Assembly: GCA_021292165.1 (NCBI GenBank)
Contig: CM037879.1
Span: 24,039,817-24,103,816 of the forward strand
DNA: 64,000 nt
From: Shinisaurus crocodilurus
Taxonomy: Eukaryota; Chordata; Lepidosauria; Squamata; Shinisauridae
Reading direction: 5' to 3'
Positions 10,991 through 23,568 of the stretch are shown piece after piece; within the stretch, counting starts at the first letter, position 1, and every line of letters starts with the position of its first letter. The position numbers were made by a program, and so were the translations under genes. The notes under the pieces were generated by a model, which saw nothing but the letters and a program-made list of their open reading frames with translations, was not told where the DNA came from and did not search any database.

Positions 10991-12090
10991 AGGGATGTCA
11001 CAACTAAAACATGTGTTACTGTGGTCAGATCAGACATCTCCAGGAAAGGGAGTATTTGGCACAATTTTCAGCTGTAAAATTTTCTGTACTTGCTCAGTAT
11101 ATATATATCTAGAACAAAAAGTGTTATTTTAAATCAAACTACTCAGTGATCATCTACCTCAGATGGCCCATTTGCACTTATTTTCTGCTACGAACATTTC
11201 TGCTACATGCATTTTCAGACCCTGTACATGAATAGCCTAACTTTCCTTTATCGCTCCGCCTCTCTAACCATTTTTCCCTTCAGGGAAAGGCTTAAAGTAA
11301 ACCCACTGTAGAATAGTTGGAGCACATGGTCTGCTATCGTGAGAACTAAAACTGTACACTTCTTAATACCAAAAAAAGAGTTCAAGGCAAGGTCTTGCCT
11401 TGTTCTCAGCATCATAAAGTTCAAGGCAGCAAAGATCAGAAGACTGTTATGCTTTCTTAAAAGGCCCTACAATTCCCAGGGGTATCTCTTCTTGACTCTG
11501 AGCTATGCCACCAGGATAAAGAGGGAAAATGAACGATCTTTTTAGTTCCCTCCCCACAGAATAGCTCCTCCAGGATTATTGACCTGATTGAATAATAGAT
11601 CAGAAAATATGCAACTGGGGGTGCACCCTGGGAAATTACTGCAAACATCTAACCAGGTTTGGATAGTAACTTTCCCTTAGGAAACCTTAAATGTACATGA
11701 CCTTTTGGATTTCACTCAGTTCCTCCCCCTTTCTACAGCTTGAGAATAATTGCATTTCCAAATGATCTTTTCTGGTGTGGTTATATACAGTAGTTACGAA
11801 GCAAGTGGGTCGAGCTGGAGCCAAGATAGGAGTGAAATATAGAGTCAGTAATCCCTCCGGGTGGAATGGCAGAGTGGTCTTTGGGTGTTCCTTGCCTAAC
11901 ACACTGTTGAAGTTTAATGAAAAAATAGTTTTATGTATTTATAGTGTTTCTAAACAGCTTTTCTACTAAAATACTGAAAAGAGTATGCAAAACATACACA
12001 AAAAACCAGTCACATGTTCAAGCAAAGGACCATGTCACCTGAAGCAAAGGACCATGATGAGGATGCAGCCTTCCATGGCTGCATTGCATC
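10991..12090. other. no recognised feature
   Basis: About 1.1 kb with only a short TATATATA run near 11098. No exon-like ORF and no clear repeat. Confidence 0.45.
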
Positions 12091-12375
12091 ATCCCAGTTT
12101 GCAGGACACGGAATAATGGGCTCAAGTTACAGGAACCTAGATTCCACCTAAACATCAGGAAAAATTTCCTGACTGTCAGAGCAATAAGACAATGGAATCA
12201 ACTACCTAGGGAGGTGGTGGGCTCTCCCAGTCTGGAGGCATTCAAGGTGCAGCTGGACAATCATATGTCAGGGATGCTTTGACCTGGATTCCTGCATTGA
12301 GCAGGGGGTTGGACTCGATGGCCTTGTAGGCCCCTTCCAACTCTACTTTTCTATGATTCTATGATTCTATGACTA
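12091..12375 (+). mobile_element. CR1 LINE 3' end, short copy
   Basis: Matches 3464-3748 nearly base for base. It encodes the last RT residues (CRTRNNGLKLQEPRFHLNIR, RAIRQWNQLPREV) and ends with the same UTR and ATTCTATG octamers. It is a severely 5'-truncated insertion of the same CR1 subfamily, and the close match suggests that both are recent. Confidence 0.95.
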
Positions 12376-12420
12376 TGAAAGAAAACTGCCTGGACCATCA
12401 CTGGATTTATCTCCTTAAGA

Positions 12421-12556
12421 CAGGAGTGGGCAACTTGTGGCCCTCCAGATGTTTTGGCCTGAAACTCCCTTCAGCCCTCGCCAGTATAGCCAATGGTGAG
12501 GGATGATGTGAGTTGTAGGGCAAAACATCTGGAAGGCCACAGGTTGCCCACCCCTG
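12421..12556. mobile_element. hAT MITE (CAGGAGTGGGCAAC type), 136 bp
   Basis: Ends CAGGAGTGGGCAACTTGTGG and GGTTGCCCACCCCTG, with CTCCAGATGTTTTGGCC inside and its inverted copy. The length of 136 bp matches three sister copies (23433, 51537, 63669). Flanks no longer match as a duplication, so this is an older insertion. Confidence 0.85.
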
Positions 12557-12632
12557 ATCATGGGATGATATATGAAATAAAGTCCTATCTGTACATCTCA
12601 GTTTAGGGAGGACGGAGTGTGTTTTGTGAGAG

Positions 12633-12997
12633 AGCCACTGAGGTGTATTGGTTATAGAGCAGTGTTCTCCAACCTTGGGTCCCCAGATGTTTTTGGCCTA
12701 CAACTCCCAGCATGCTGGGAGTTGTAGGCCAAAAACATCTGGGGACCGAAGGTTGGAGAACACTGTTATAGAGGGTTGGACTGGATCTTGGGAGGTTTGG
12801 ATTCTAGTCCCCACTCAGCCATGAAGCAAGCACACTGGGTGACTTTGGGCCAGTCAGTGACTCTTAGCCTAACCTACTTCACAGGGTTGTTGTGAGGATA
12901 AAATGGAGAGGAGGGGAATCATGTATGCTAGGTTGGGCTCCTTGGAAGGAAGGCAGGATATAAATAGAACAAATAAAATAAAAGAATAAATAAAAAC
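12633..12997 (+). repeat. MIR/CORE-like SINE with nested hAT MITE
   Basis: The SINE starts GAGCCACTGAGGTGTATTGG, is broken at TTATAGAG by the hAT MITE at 12660-12765, and resumes with the duplicated TTATAGAG. It continues through the B-box region (GGATTCTAGTCCCCACTC), core (CACTGGGTGACTTTGGGCC) and an AATAAA-rich tail. It is more diverged than the copies at 10.4 or 61.6 kb. Confidence 0.9.
12660..12765. mobile_element. palindromic hAT MITE (CAGTGTTCTCC type), 106 bp
   Basis: Perfect ends (CAGTGTTCTCCAACC and inverse) and a perfect TTATAGAG target duplication inside a SINE. The arms differ by about one base, so almost the entire element can fold on itself. Confidence 0.95.
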
Positions 12998-15900
12998 AAC
13001 CACAGCAACAGGCAGTAGTATATAGGTAGCTTTGCTAGTGCAGAAGGTTTATACTATTGCTTTGTATGTTTCCTAGGACCCTACATCAGAGGCCATATAT
13101 GGCACAAGGGATATATTTATGTAGTTAAAGCATTTTCACACCACTCTGCAGCCAAAAAATAGCTCCCATAGCAGCATACAGAGATCAGTGATAAGGGACA
13201 TGATACAAAAGGAAGAGGGATTGGGACGTAAGAGGAAAAAAGCAAACTCAGGCACTGGCTCAATTACAAAATTGTTATAATGACCAGCTGGGATAGAAAC
13301 AGTTCAAGGAGAGGGGGAGCCTTTTGTTTCTAGTAGCTTGGGCAAAAGACATAAGGGGATTCCATTTTGAAATCCATCTATTTTCCAGCCTATTTGAATT
13401 CAAGCTGTTCCTGCTTATGAATGGCTGTCATTTCTTAATGGTTTTCAATTGCTTGCTTCAAGTCAATGCTTTGGATGTTTTTGGACATGCATGTTTTGCT
13501 CTCCATCACTCTGCGTCATAGGTTTTGTAGTCCTAAGATCGTGCAAAGTTTCTGTGCCATTTTGCTAAAACACACACACACACATGGCAGAGTTCCGCAA
13601 ATGCAATGAAGGGGGTGGGGGTTTGCATCCCCCTCATTGTAAGGAGAAACCCAAATACCTAGAGGCCAACACTTCCAACACACTACATAACAAACAAAGA
13701 AGAAAACCCATGCAAAGAAGAATTGAACTGAAACTTTTGGTAGTTTGTGTACATTCCAATTAGATTGTATATCTTGTATTTTATGATTTCTAGGTTGCAG
13801 CTTAATACAAACTGTTGCACCATTATTATTTTTTTACTATAAAAAATAGCTTACTGAATATTGCATGCCAATAGCTGTAGATTAAAGGCTTCTCTACACG
13901 AGGCATTTATTGTGCTCTCATGATCCCTCACCTACGGTAGTTTGCGGGTGCTTTACACGACTTCATCTTCCAGGGCCTCTCCCATGCTTTTCAAGCATTT
14001 CCACGGCTTTTGTTTTAGCAAGAGGATAATGAGCTATTAAGGGATAGTATGCTATAAAACGCTACAAGTTGGTTGTGTACTTTTGCAGTTCTGCTATACC
14101 TCAGTGCCACCTTGTAGCTGTGTAAATGGAACATATAGAAAGTCAGAGAAAGAAACCCCCGAGGGGGATGCGTAAAGGAGCCAGTCTTAATCCTGCAAAG
14201 AATCCAGAAGAAGAAGCCTTGGTAAAGTAGCGGGTTAAAACGGGTTAAAAGCCTGAGAAGCCCATAGTCTCTTTATTAAGTTGGTGGTAAATAAGAGCAG
14301 GAATCTCCATTTTCATGGAATTTCTATAGCTTATACTGGAACAATGGGCTGACTTGGCATAAGTCATCTTCATATGTTTATATGGTTGCATTTGTTTCTC
14401 ATATATCACTTTATCTGCCTGTCTCCAGGGAGGGTGTCCTCAGAATTTTCAGCAGCAAGGCCAGCTGCAGGTTTGAGTGCCCCCTTGCAAGGTTGAGTGT
14501 CCCCCTGATCCCCCTGCTATCAGTGCTTCCCCCCCCCCCAACTTACCCGGTCACAGCAGTTGAATATGGGAAATTGCCTGCCAAGTTGAATTCCAAAATG
14601 CCCCAAAGCGACACTATATTGGGTATTCCAGAGCATTGTGGGCAATTTCACATGTGGCCAGAAAAATGGATGAAAGGGCCAAAAGAGGCCTCAGCACCAC
14701 TGGGGCCAAGACAGCCGGGAGGACTGGTGGGCCTTGCCAGGGCTTCTGGACCACGGCAGATTCCCAAGGGTCTTCGGTGTTGCCACTGGCTCTGTTCAAC
14801 CGTCAGAGCCTGGCTTACACAAGGCTGTTTTTCAGATGGTGAATGTAACGTGGAGCCAGGTTCTAAGCCTAAGCACATCCCATCCCAAGTAGTTCACCAA
14901 ACTAAGGCCCAGTCTCTGGCCATGTCGTTTCTGGTTCAGTACCTGGAGTCTGTGATAGCAATCCTGTTAGCAGGCAGGATGCTAGATTCCTGCTGCAATT
15001 TCATAGTCATACCATGATCAATGTCTTTGCTTCAAGACTTACCCTCCCTGCTCCTCTTCCTTCATTTCATTGTTTTGATATCATCCTTGACATACTTTAG
15101 AAGCCTACATCATGATTAAAAAAAAAAAAAAAACCCCAATCCACAATGCACATATTGAAAACTCTTCTGTGCTTGGACAACCTCGCACCAAGCAAAGAAG
15201 GGGCTAATGCCCCCATCTGCTCTCGCTCAGTGCCGTTCAGTTAAGTTCAGTGGGGCAGCACGGATGGCTCACAAAGGGCCTAGCCCAAACAACTCATTAG
15301 TTTTCACATGCCTTGCATGTCCAGCTGGTGCATTAAATTTCAGAACAACCATAACATCCAAATAGCCTCCATTCATGGAGGAGGAAAATAATACTTTGGA
15401 AGCAACAATGAAGGGCAAGGAAGACGCACCAACTGGTTAATTACCTAGCATGCGTGGAGCAAAGCTTTGCCAGTCAAATTTGTCAGAATTTGTATCTGTT
15501 GTTGTCCTAAAACAGTTCCTATTCTGTGACTTCCTTAATCAAGCAGAAGTAAGGTTGTTCCCCATTCTGTTAATGAGGGACAAAATATTCAAGCACAGAG
15601 CCAAAGTCCTAAAGTTGGTATAGAGTGTGAATCCCTAAGCTCTGATAAATAGCTAAAGAGCATGACAGGCTGCTAGGTTGATGTGCACAGAGCAGGTTAT
15701 TACTTCTTTGCTCCATTTCTAGCAGAAGAGATTCATTCTTGGGGAACAGACCAACACCTTTCTCTGCATTTCAGCCACCATTATCCAGCAGGGTTGCCTA
15801 AATGAGCTATGACTTCACACCTCCTGAAAGCCACAGAGAAAACATCCTGTAAGAGCAGATGTTCAGCTCCCACATAGTAGATGCTCTTCTTGGGGATGGA

Positions 15901-16541
15901 GCCGCGTGATGGTGGCCAGATGTCCTTCATCCTGTGCAGACCTTGCTTGCAGGTGAGTCCATTTCAGAAGAGAGAGAGAGATGAGTCCAGAGAACTATGT
16001 CTGCTTCTTTTGCAATGAGGCAGTCTGATGTCCAAAGATTTATGAAGTTCTCATAGAGGTCAGCATGTCAGCTCCATCTGTGATGGCCTTGTAGGCCAAT
16101 TTCCTGCTTGTTTGCTTTAACTGCAGAAGGAAACAAAGAGATCTGGACATGCAAACTCCTTGTGCCTCTCTCCTCTCCCTGTCAATCCCCATCCAATCTC
16201 TATTCTCTTCCTCCTCATCTTTCTCCTGCAAAAGGCAAGCAGGAGATATGCTTGTGCAAGTGGACAGATCTTCCTATATATCCTTTATTCATTCAAATCC
16301 CACTTACAAAAATCCTTTTAGTTCAAATTTCCACTGTGAATTTGGGCCTGACCATTTAAGGGCACAACATCTCTTTTCTTTGTGATCTATATTTGACTCT
16401 TCTTTTAAGATTCATGTGCTACTTCCATCCAAGCTCCTAGCAGTTTATTTGCCAGATTTGGCATTAAAAATTAATAACGAGACTCCTAATGGGGTTGCAG
16501 GAGGACAGCTCAAGGGTAATGGTGCAGATCTAGCCATAACT

Positions 16542-16543
<2 letters not shown>
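12998..16543. other. repeat-poor 3.5-kb stretch
   Basis: I recognise no interspersed repeat, RNA gene or exon. Simple features are a (CA)n at about 13569-13584 and a poly-A run at about 15117-15133. A 211-codon open frame at 14382-15017 has no domain, biased composition or family resemblance, and I do not call it. Worth a conservation check. Confidence 0.45.

Positions 16544-16599
<56 letters not shown>
16544..16599. repeat. (AAT)n microsatellite
   Basis: About 18 perfect AAT units. Confidence 0.95.
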
Positions 16600-17031
16600 T
16601 TTTAATGATTTATGTAAAACATTTAATGTATTTTGTGCACACAATAATCCTTTTGCTTGTCTGCACAGAGTTTTTGGATGGTGTTGCAAGGCATAGTACT
16701 GCATAGCGCAATCAATGCCCAGTATCGGGGATTTCCTTCCTCCTTTGATGCACTAAACATAATCCTGATGGGTTTTAGGAAGCAATGCAAGTCTTTACTT
16801 GTTATTGTTTGTTTGTTTTGTTTTTTAAAAGCATTCAAGTATCTTTCATCTATGTTCCTTTGTTAGCAGGAGTCTACTTTTTAAGGTTTGTTAGCTTTAG
16901 GTCCGGTATTTTAAAGATATAATTTCAATTGCTGTCAAAATTCAGTTGTAACTAAGATAAAATAATCATCCAGTTCCCATGCACATGTTTATCCACATCT
17001 GTCAGCGCAGGATTCTGCTATTGGTTGTTTG

Positions 17032-17032
17032 T

Positions 17033-17064
<32 letters not shown>
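17032..17064. repeat. (TTTC)n microsatellite
   Basis: Eight tetranucleotide units. Confidence 0.9.
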
Positions 17065-17260
17065 ATGATGCATTTCCTATGCATTGGTTTTCATCTGTAT
17101 ATGTGCCTCTAACCATACCTCACTAGATACTGATTTACCAAATACAACCCACTCAATTTGTTCAAGTTCAATTTGTATTCTATCCACTGAACCAATACTC
17201 TCAGTTTCCTTGTTTTTGTTCTTTTTTTCATGCTTAATCACAGGTTCACAGCCCTTAAAT

Positions 17261-17395
17261 CAGGGCTCTCCAACCTTGGGTCCCCAGATGTTGCTGGACT
17301 ACAGCTCCCAGAATCCCTTGCCATTAGCCATGCTGGCTGGGTTGCTGGGAGCTGTAGGCCAGCAACATCTGGGGACCCAAGGTTGGAGAGCCCTG
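17261..17395. mobile_element. palindromic hAT MITE (CAGGGCTCTCC variant), 135 bp
   Basis: Ends CAGGGCTCTCCAACCTTGGG and its inverse, with a perfect CCTTAAAT duplication at 17253-17260 and 17396-17403. The arms share the CAGATGTT..GGCCTACA plan of the CAGTGTTCTCC copies but with different bases at the tip (GGGCT in place of GTGTT) and GCTGG inside, so it is a sister subfamily. Confidence 0.95.
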
Positions 17396-20300
17396 CCTTA
17401 AATGATTGGCAGTGAGTGGCTGTGATGTCATAGTGAGTATGCATAGGCAGAAGTGTCACAGCCTCTCAAGCTGCCATTGGATTGGCTGCTGTGATCACAA
17501 AAAACCTGAGGAATCTAGAGATTAAACAGCATGATGGTAAGAGAACTTGGGAGATACTGGAATGTGAATCCTAAAGCCAGAGAGAGCAACTTTTGTCAAA
17601 CTGTAGAAATGATGGCTACCAACAGTGGTTTCTAAAATGGCCTCCTGTTTGTACAAAAACTAGTGGAGCAGTTTTCAAATATAAGCAATACTTGCTGTAC
17701 ATGTATGTCATTCCTAAGGTGCCAGCAGTGCACTAGGAACTTGAGTGGTCTGTTTCAGTATTGCTGCAATTTTTCATTAGGAAAATAATCGTATCTCTGT
17801 GTTGGTGTGAAATAATATTAGGTTTACACAGTTCTGATCCTAAATCGTCAAGAACCTTCTCTTTGAGAGGGACATGGGTAATTTATGAATAACACTAAAA
17901 TGAAGTGCCCTTAAATTTTATTTTATTTTTTAAAAGACGTTTATTTACCACATTTTTCCAGGGCAATCAATGAATAAAGCTTGTGACAGGTTTTTTTTTT
18001 CTCCCCAAGTTTTTTTTCTTTTTTTTTTTTTGAGATAAAAACCAGTCTGGTATAGAAGGACACTTATGTCAGAAATGCAGCAGACCCTAAATCAGTGTCA
18101 AGAAATACAGAAACATACCCAGTGCATTCCTTCTCTCTGCATTATGGAATGTGTTTGGTAATAGGCTTCTGATGTAGAAAGAAAAAGGGCATATTCCCAA
18201 GACTCTTCAGGCAGGTTGATTAAGGCAGGAGGCAGCTGATACATTTTTCAGAGTGTTGAAGTGATATTATAGAGAATGGGGTGGCCAGATGCAAAAGTGG
18301 TTCGGGCTCCTGCACCTTTAATAGTTGTGTAGAAGAATAAATTTCAGCAGGTGTAGCTTCTCATGGAAGCTACAAGCCTTACTTGTGCTATAGCTTTATT
18401 GTTTTAATTATATTAGTACAGCACCCCAGTATCTGCAAGGATAAAGGGTGAGTTTAAAATGTTTTAATAAATAATAAATATTTCCACTGCATACAATGTC
18501 ACTCTTTGCATTTCAGTGTGATACATTATAACCGTGGGGCGTAACTTTACACATCCTTGAGCACATTAAATATGCCAGTTCCAGAGCACAACATCCCATC
18601 TATATATTTGGTGCAATGTAGTAGGTATTTATATCTCTCACCCAGCGCAGTCATCCAGTGAGTACTCTTTGGTACTACTGATCAGATGTATGTGCTGACT
18701 TCACAGGCAACCAGAGCAGCATGCTAAACGTCTGGGTGGGACAGGACAGGGCGCAAAATGCAGCAGGGAGATGTCGATCGCTGCTGCTCCTTGTTGAGCT
18801 GTAGAAAGCCTTCCTTGCTTTGCAGACAAGTGAAAGCCATTCCCACGCAGTTCCAGGCTGGACTCGCAAGCTGAAACCGTGTCATCTCATCCCAGTGGCG
18901 CTGCCCAAGTGACCTTTGCGCCACATCGCCGCACGCTGTGGAGCAGTTGCAAAGACTCACTGTGTTGGCTGAGCAGCACGCATGCTGGAGGCGGTGTGCG
19001 GCAGCTGTCAGGGCTCGTTTGTCATTAATGGCATATATACAAGCCCAAGTTTGGTATTATTAATTTGTTAGCAGTACCAAATCTACTTAAATTAGCCCTC
19101 CCCATTTGCCAGCCCGTGAGATGCTGCTGGAGGAATCGCCTCAGCCTCGTAGCAATCTGATGCCAGAATTGGAATAATAAGTAAGCCCGGGGCCAGCATC
19201 AAGGGTAGGCATGGCCGGGCACTTGCTGGGGGGCCCACACCCCAGCAGGGGGCCCACTGACAAGAGGCCCACTCCCCCATCACCATTGCAACCGGTTTGT
19301 TCACTGCCTCTTGCTCTGGTCCAGACAATGGTGGTGAGAAAGAGAAGCAGTAGAGGCCACTGCCTACTCACTCACTGGTTCTCTGCCTCTCAGGCAAGCA
19401 AGCGGTAGTACTGAAGAGGATGAGGTGCAGTAGCAGCTGGTGACAATGGCAAAGAGAAGGTAGACTTACAAAAGGAAGGGGTCTAGCCCAAAACCTGGAG
19501 CCAGCACTAAGTAGGCCTAACCCAAAGTGGGAAACTACCAGCTGATGATGTGATCAGGAGAGTTTCTTTTCTTGCCTGTTTATATATCTATGAGTAGTGG
19601 AAATTGCTGTGCAGCAGAAATCGCTTAAGGGGGGGGGGGGACACTAACAAAGTGCTGAAAGGTGCAGTGACCAATAATGTTAATTTGGTTGCTGAGTTTG
19701 TTTATGCCTTTTGACATGAGTTAAACCGGGGGCAAATAAATCAAAGGAATGTTAGGCTGAATCAAACCGTTGCCTTTGGTGCATAGCGCCTGCTGGATGC
19801 CTTCCCTTCTGCCACTGACAGGGGAGGTTATTATATGTATATATACATCTATCTGTCTATATATCTTTCTAAAAGCAATTTGGTGTTAACCTCCAGGTTA
19901 CGAGGAGGCAACTGTCCAGAACACACAGCTGCCTTCAGAGCTGTGATCAAGTGCCATTAGCGGCACTTTTACTGGAAATAAAAAAGATTCACATTGGAAT
20001 GGGAGGAAGAAGAGAGACGTTTGCACAGTCCTACTCGGATGTGTTATTATAACTAAGAAGCAGAACCAGGATGTGCCCTCTTATACTCTTATAGTATAAT
20101 ATTCCAGGCTCAAAGAACAGATGGGGAAGCGGGAGAGCAATGCTAGAGTTTGCAGTTAAAATATGAGGATGCAGATCCTCCTCCTTCATTATTATGCTAG
20201 TCAAGACGGCTGTATTTATTAGTGCTGTCAAACCGCAGTTTCTCGCAGGCTTCCTGGCCACACGCCAGGGTCAGGCATGAGGAGAGAGATTTACGTTAAA

Positions 20301-20761
20301 AAGAGTTCAGCCGTGTCGATTGCAGAGCACTGCAAAGGGCTGTGCCACATCAGAAGTGTCACCTCAGCATTCTTTGGATGGAAAGATCAATACCTCCCCC
20401 ATCCCTTTCCCGCTGCCCCATCCCACTAATGGAGCTGATGTGATCCCTGTGCATTTCCTGCTCTTTCTTGGATTGAATGATGGGGACCAGAGAAGCGCCA
20501 GGTGTCGGAACGGATCCTGGACAGGGCTGGGATGCCTCATCACTATTTGGCTGCAATCCCAAATGGCTGTGAACCTGAGTGCCGTAATTAGACAACTCAA
20601 AGAAGCAGATGCCATTCTTCCTGTCTTCCACATACACACAAACACGTTGCATAGTGGTTTTTACACAGCCGGTGATGGAGGAGGAGAAGCCTTTGCAAAA
20701 CCAGATGATGCTTTTATTTCTCTCTTCAAATAATGCTGGCAGTGATGGTAAGCACATAGAG
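17396..20761. other. repeat-poor 3.4-kb stretch
   Basis: Only simple T-rich and G-rich runs are seen (17990-18032, 19628-19640) plus short TATATA at about 19835. The block 18960-19170 is AT-rich and non-repetitive with TCATTAATGG and TATTAATTTG words. No exon recognised. Confidence 0.4.
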
Positions 20762-20898
20762 CAGCCTTCCCCAACCTGGTTGCCCTCCAAACATTGTAGA
20801 CGACAACTCCCATCACCCCTGACCATTGGCCCCATTGGTTGGGGCTCATGGGAGTTGTAGTCTAAAACATCCAGAGGGCACCATGTTGGGGAAGGCTG
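20762..20898. mobile_element. hAT MITE (CAGCCTTCCCC type), 137 bp
   Basis: Ends CAGCCTTCCCCAACCTGGTT and TTGGGGAAGGCTG, with inverted ACAACTCCCAT blocks. The flanks are ACATAGAG and ACATAGGG, 7 of 8 matching. Confidence 0.9.
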
Positions 20899-21382
20899 AC
20901 ATAGGGTGAAAAGGACGATGCGGTAGCACTGATATGATATTGAGGAAGTCGTTGTTGCGGGAGAAGTAGCCAGCCTACCTACTAGAAAAGCTGAACCCAG
21001 TTTAAAAAGCACTCGAGCTTGGCTTGAGCCAACAAGTAAATGTGTGTGGAGGATTGCAGTCTGCGTGGAAAACAGACAGTTTACTCCTTTCTACTATGAA
21101 TTCAATTCATAACATTTGCCCACGTCTTGCGCAACTCAGTCAGTTTTTTTAGTGCATTCCAGCGTTGCAGCCTTCCACTTTAATTGTCTTTTGAAGCTGC
21201 TCCAGTTAAGTGCATTTGTGTATTACATTTTCATTCCACCCTTCCTTCGGGGAGCTCAGGGGAGCCTACAAGGCTCCCATTCCGGGCTGGCTGAAGCCCT
21301 GAATAAGAGCACCCACAGCATATGAGGGGGATACACTGCAACATTTTCTTGCAGGTGTCACTTGTGGCTTTATATGATTCAG
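20899..21382. other. no recognised feature
   Basis: About 480 bp with nothing recognised except a C-rich CCACCCTTCCTTCGGGGAGC block near 21235, which resembles a LINE 3'-end motif in reverse but is too short to call. Confidence 0.35.
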
Positions 21383-21455
21383 AGCACAATCCTTTGCATG
21401 TCTACTCAGAAATAAGCCCCATTGGATTAAATGGGGTTTACTCACAGGATTGCAG
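21383..21455. repeat. short palindromic 'AATCCT..AGGATTG' repeat
   Basis: About 70 bp: ACAATCCTTTGCATG and CTACTCAGAAATAAGCCCC, then a mirrored GGGTTTACTCACAGGATTG. Related units occur at 41.93, 42.06, 42.96 and 48.07 kb. It looks like a small palindromic MITE; class unknown. Confidence 0.65.
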
Positions 21456-21516
21456 CCTCAGTCCGGGGGTTGCTGCTGCTACTGCTGTTATAATGTGTTT
21501 TAATCATTGGTTTTTA

Positions 21517-21758
21517 CATTAATACCTTGAATTGCAAGTAACTTGGTCTGAGAGTGTTTTGCAAGACAAGCAAAAAAAATTTAAAATTTTTTGACTTGAT
21601 AAACGAGCAAGGTCTTGCAAGACAAGTCGTAGGGATGTAACCGCTCGCCTCAAGTGGGCGTAGCTCACGCCCACCAGAGACTCGCTTTGATATAAGAGTG
21701 TTTTGGATTACAAGCACGGTTCCGGAACGAATTATGCTCTCAATCCAAGGTATTACTG
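21517..21758. mobile_element. mariner/Tigger-type MITE, copy 3 (CpG-centre subfamily)
   Basis: Same orientation and same TAGGGATGTAACCGCTCG centre as copy 2 at 8847, but with part of the centre deleted (GGGCGTAGCTCACGCCCACC). Right end AATCCAAGGTATTACTG followed by TA. Confidence 0.85.
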
Positions 21759-21969
21759 TATTGTATTTGCTTTTATTATATGTCGTCCTGAGAACTTCGG
21801 CTTTAGGGTAACTCATACATTAAATACATGAGATGAAATGGAATTAATACTATTGCTATAACTACTTCAGCAAGAAGTGTTCCCAGGGCAGTTTACAATA
21901 AAAAGTAAAATGCAATGAGACAAACACAATAACCTACATTGTAACAATAGCAGAATAAAACCACAAATA

Positions 21970-22735
21970 AAACCATGGAGTGCCTTCTACCAGCTTCAGC
22001 TTGTGGCCCAGCTATGCCCCTATCTGGACAGGGATAGCCTGGTTTCAGTAATCCACGTTCTAGTAATCTCAAAGTTAGATTGCTGCAATGCACTCTACGT
22101 GGGGCTGCCCTTGAAGACTGTTCAGAAGCTGCCGCTTGTGCAAAACGCGGCGGCCAGACTAATCACCAGGACCAAAAGGTCCGAATATATGACACCTGTT
22201 CTGGCCCGCTTCCACTGGCTGCCTATATGCTTCTGAGCCCGATTCAAGGTGCTAGTTTTGACCTATAAAGCCCTACACGGCTTGGGGCCACAATACCTGA
22301 TGGAATGCTTCTCCCAATCACAATCTACCCATACACTGCGTTCAACATCTGGGGCCTTCCTCCGACTGCCACCTCCACATGAGGCTCAGAGGGCAGCAAC
22401 AAGGGGGAGGGCCTTTTCTGTGGTAGCCCCCCAACTGTGGAACAAGCTTGCCCCTGAGGCCCGCCTGGTGCAAACTCTTATCTTTTCAGCACCAGGTTAA
22501 AACTGCCCTCTACGTTGAGATTTTTAATAATTAAATGGTATACGACGGGGAGGTAGATTGTTTTTAGCAGTCATGTATTATTAATTTGCTTTAGTGATAT
22601 TTTTAAAATTGGTTTTAAATTTTTATAATGTTTTTATTGTTTATATTTTTAACTGTATTTTATTGTATTTTTTTAATTGATTGTTGTACACCGCCCAGAG
22701 AGCTTCGGCTATTGGGCAGTATAGAAAGTGAATGA
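21970..22735 (+). mobile_element. L2-group LINE RT C-terminus and 3' UTR
   Basis: One reading frame from about 21985 to 22500 encodes an L2-type RT end: VISKLDCCNALYVGLPLK, LVQNAAARLITRTKRSEYMT, ARFHWLPICF, KVLVLTYKALHGLGPQYLM, RGRAFSVVAPQLWN. It is interrupted by a single TGA at 22237, where CGA (Arg) would be expected between PICF and ARFKV. The 3' UTR runs to the AGAGAGCTTCGGCTATTGGG block and a GAATGAATGAATG tail. It is 5'-truncated. L2 versus CR1-L3 cannot be separated by eye. Confidence 0.85.
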
Positions 22736-23349
22736 ATGAATGAATGGATAAATAAATAAATATCATAAAACATGTCAGGTGAAAACATCCATAGTAGCTT
22801 TAAAAATGGGTTGCCCCCTATTCTTTTCTTCTTCTTCTTCTTTTAATAGACTGTTCTGATTCCCAGAGTTCTGCCTATAATAAATGGAACAGTTATTATG
22901 GATGGAGTTTGTCATAATGAATGTAACTGTGCAAAGAAATTGGCTTTATGGTGTCAGCAGAGGACAATGGCAAGGAAATTAAGAAAACGAACTGATTAAC
23001 AAGTGTGAGTTTGTAGAAATATAATGCAGATTGTTACTGTTTTGTTTCTCATCCTTATTTCTGTTTAGGATAATAAGGAGCTTTAATATCAATTAGGCAC
23101 TAGTAGTCTGTGTTCCAATTCAATATATTATAATTATAATTATTAAAATGATTCTACTGGACACCCATTAGTACTCCTGCTCTCAAACACACCCTTTCAT
23201 GTTGTACTCATTTAGCACCATGGATGAACGGCCAACTGCCCATAGTTTGCTTGGTTACAAGGGGGCCGCCCTAATGAAGGGGCAGCACAAACACCAAGGG
23301 TGGGGGATTGCAGGGACTGGTTCTTTGTTCTATATCTTCTTTGGGTGAT
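22736..23349. other. no recognised feature
   Basis: AT-rich with no recognised repeat or exon. Confidence 0.4.
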
Positions 23350-23370
23350 CTGCTGCTGCTGCTGCTGCTG
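23350..23370. repeat. (CTG)n, seven units
   Basis: A perfect short trinucleotide run. Confidence 0.9.
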
Positions 23371-23432
23371 CATAAATGTTTCTGTTTAATGGGAGACTTA
23401 TCTGCAAGGAAGCATGACTGTACCCCCTAAGT

Positions 23433-23568
23433 CAGGGATGGGGAACCTATGGACCTCCAGATGTTGCTGGACTGCAACTCCCATCATCCTTGACCATTGA
23501 CCATGCTGGCTGGGGCTGAAGGGAGTTGGCGTCCAACTACATCTGTTGGGCCACAGATTCCACCCCTG
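23433..23568. mobile_element. hAT MITE (CAGGGATGGGGAAC type), 136 bp
   Basis: Ends CAGGGATGGGGAACCTATGG and GATTCCACCCCTG, interior CTCCAGATGTTGCTGGACTG. Flanks CCCTAAGT and CCCTATAT agree at 6 of 8 positions. Confidence 0.8.

Noticed and set aside
14382..15017. 211-codon open frame on the plus strand as a possible host exon
   Set aside because: No domain, no repeat-free conserved motif, no convincing splice or Kozak context, and a shadow frame on the other strand overlaps. Length alone is not enough in a 64-kb window.
20320..21012. Overlapping 137- and 217-codon frames as a gene
   Set aside because: Both cross the hAT MITE at 20762-20898, and neither has a conserved feature.
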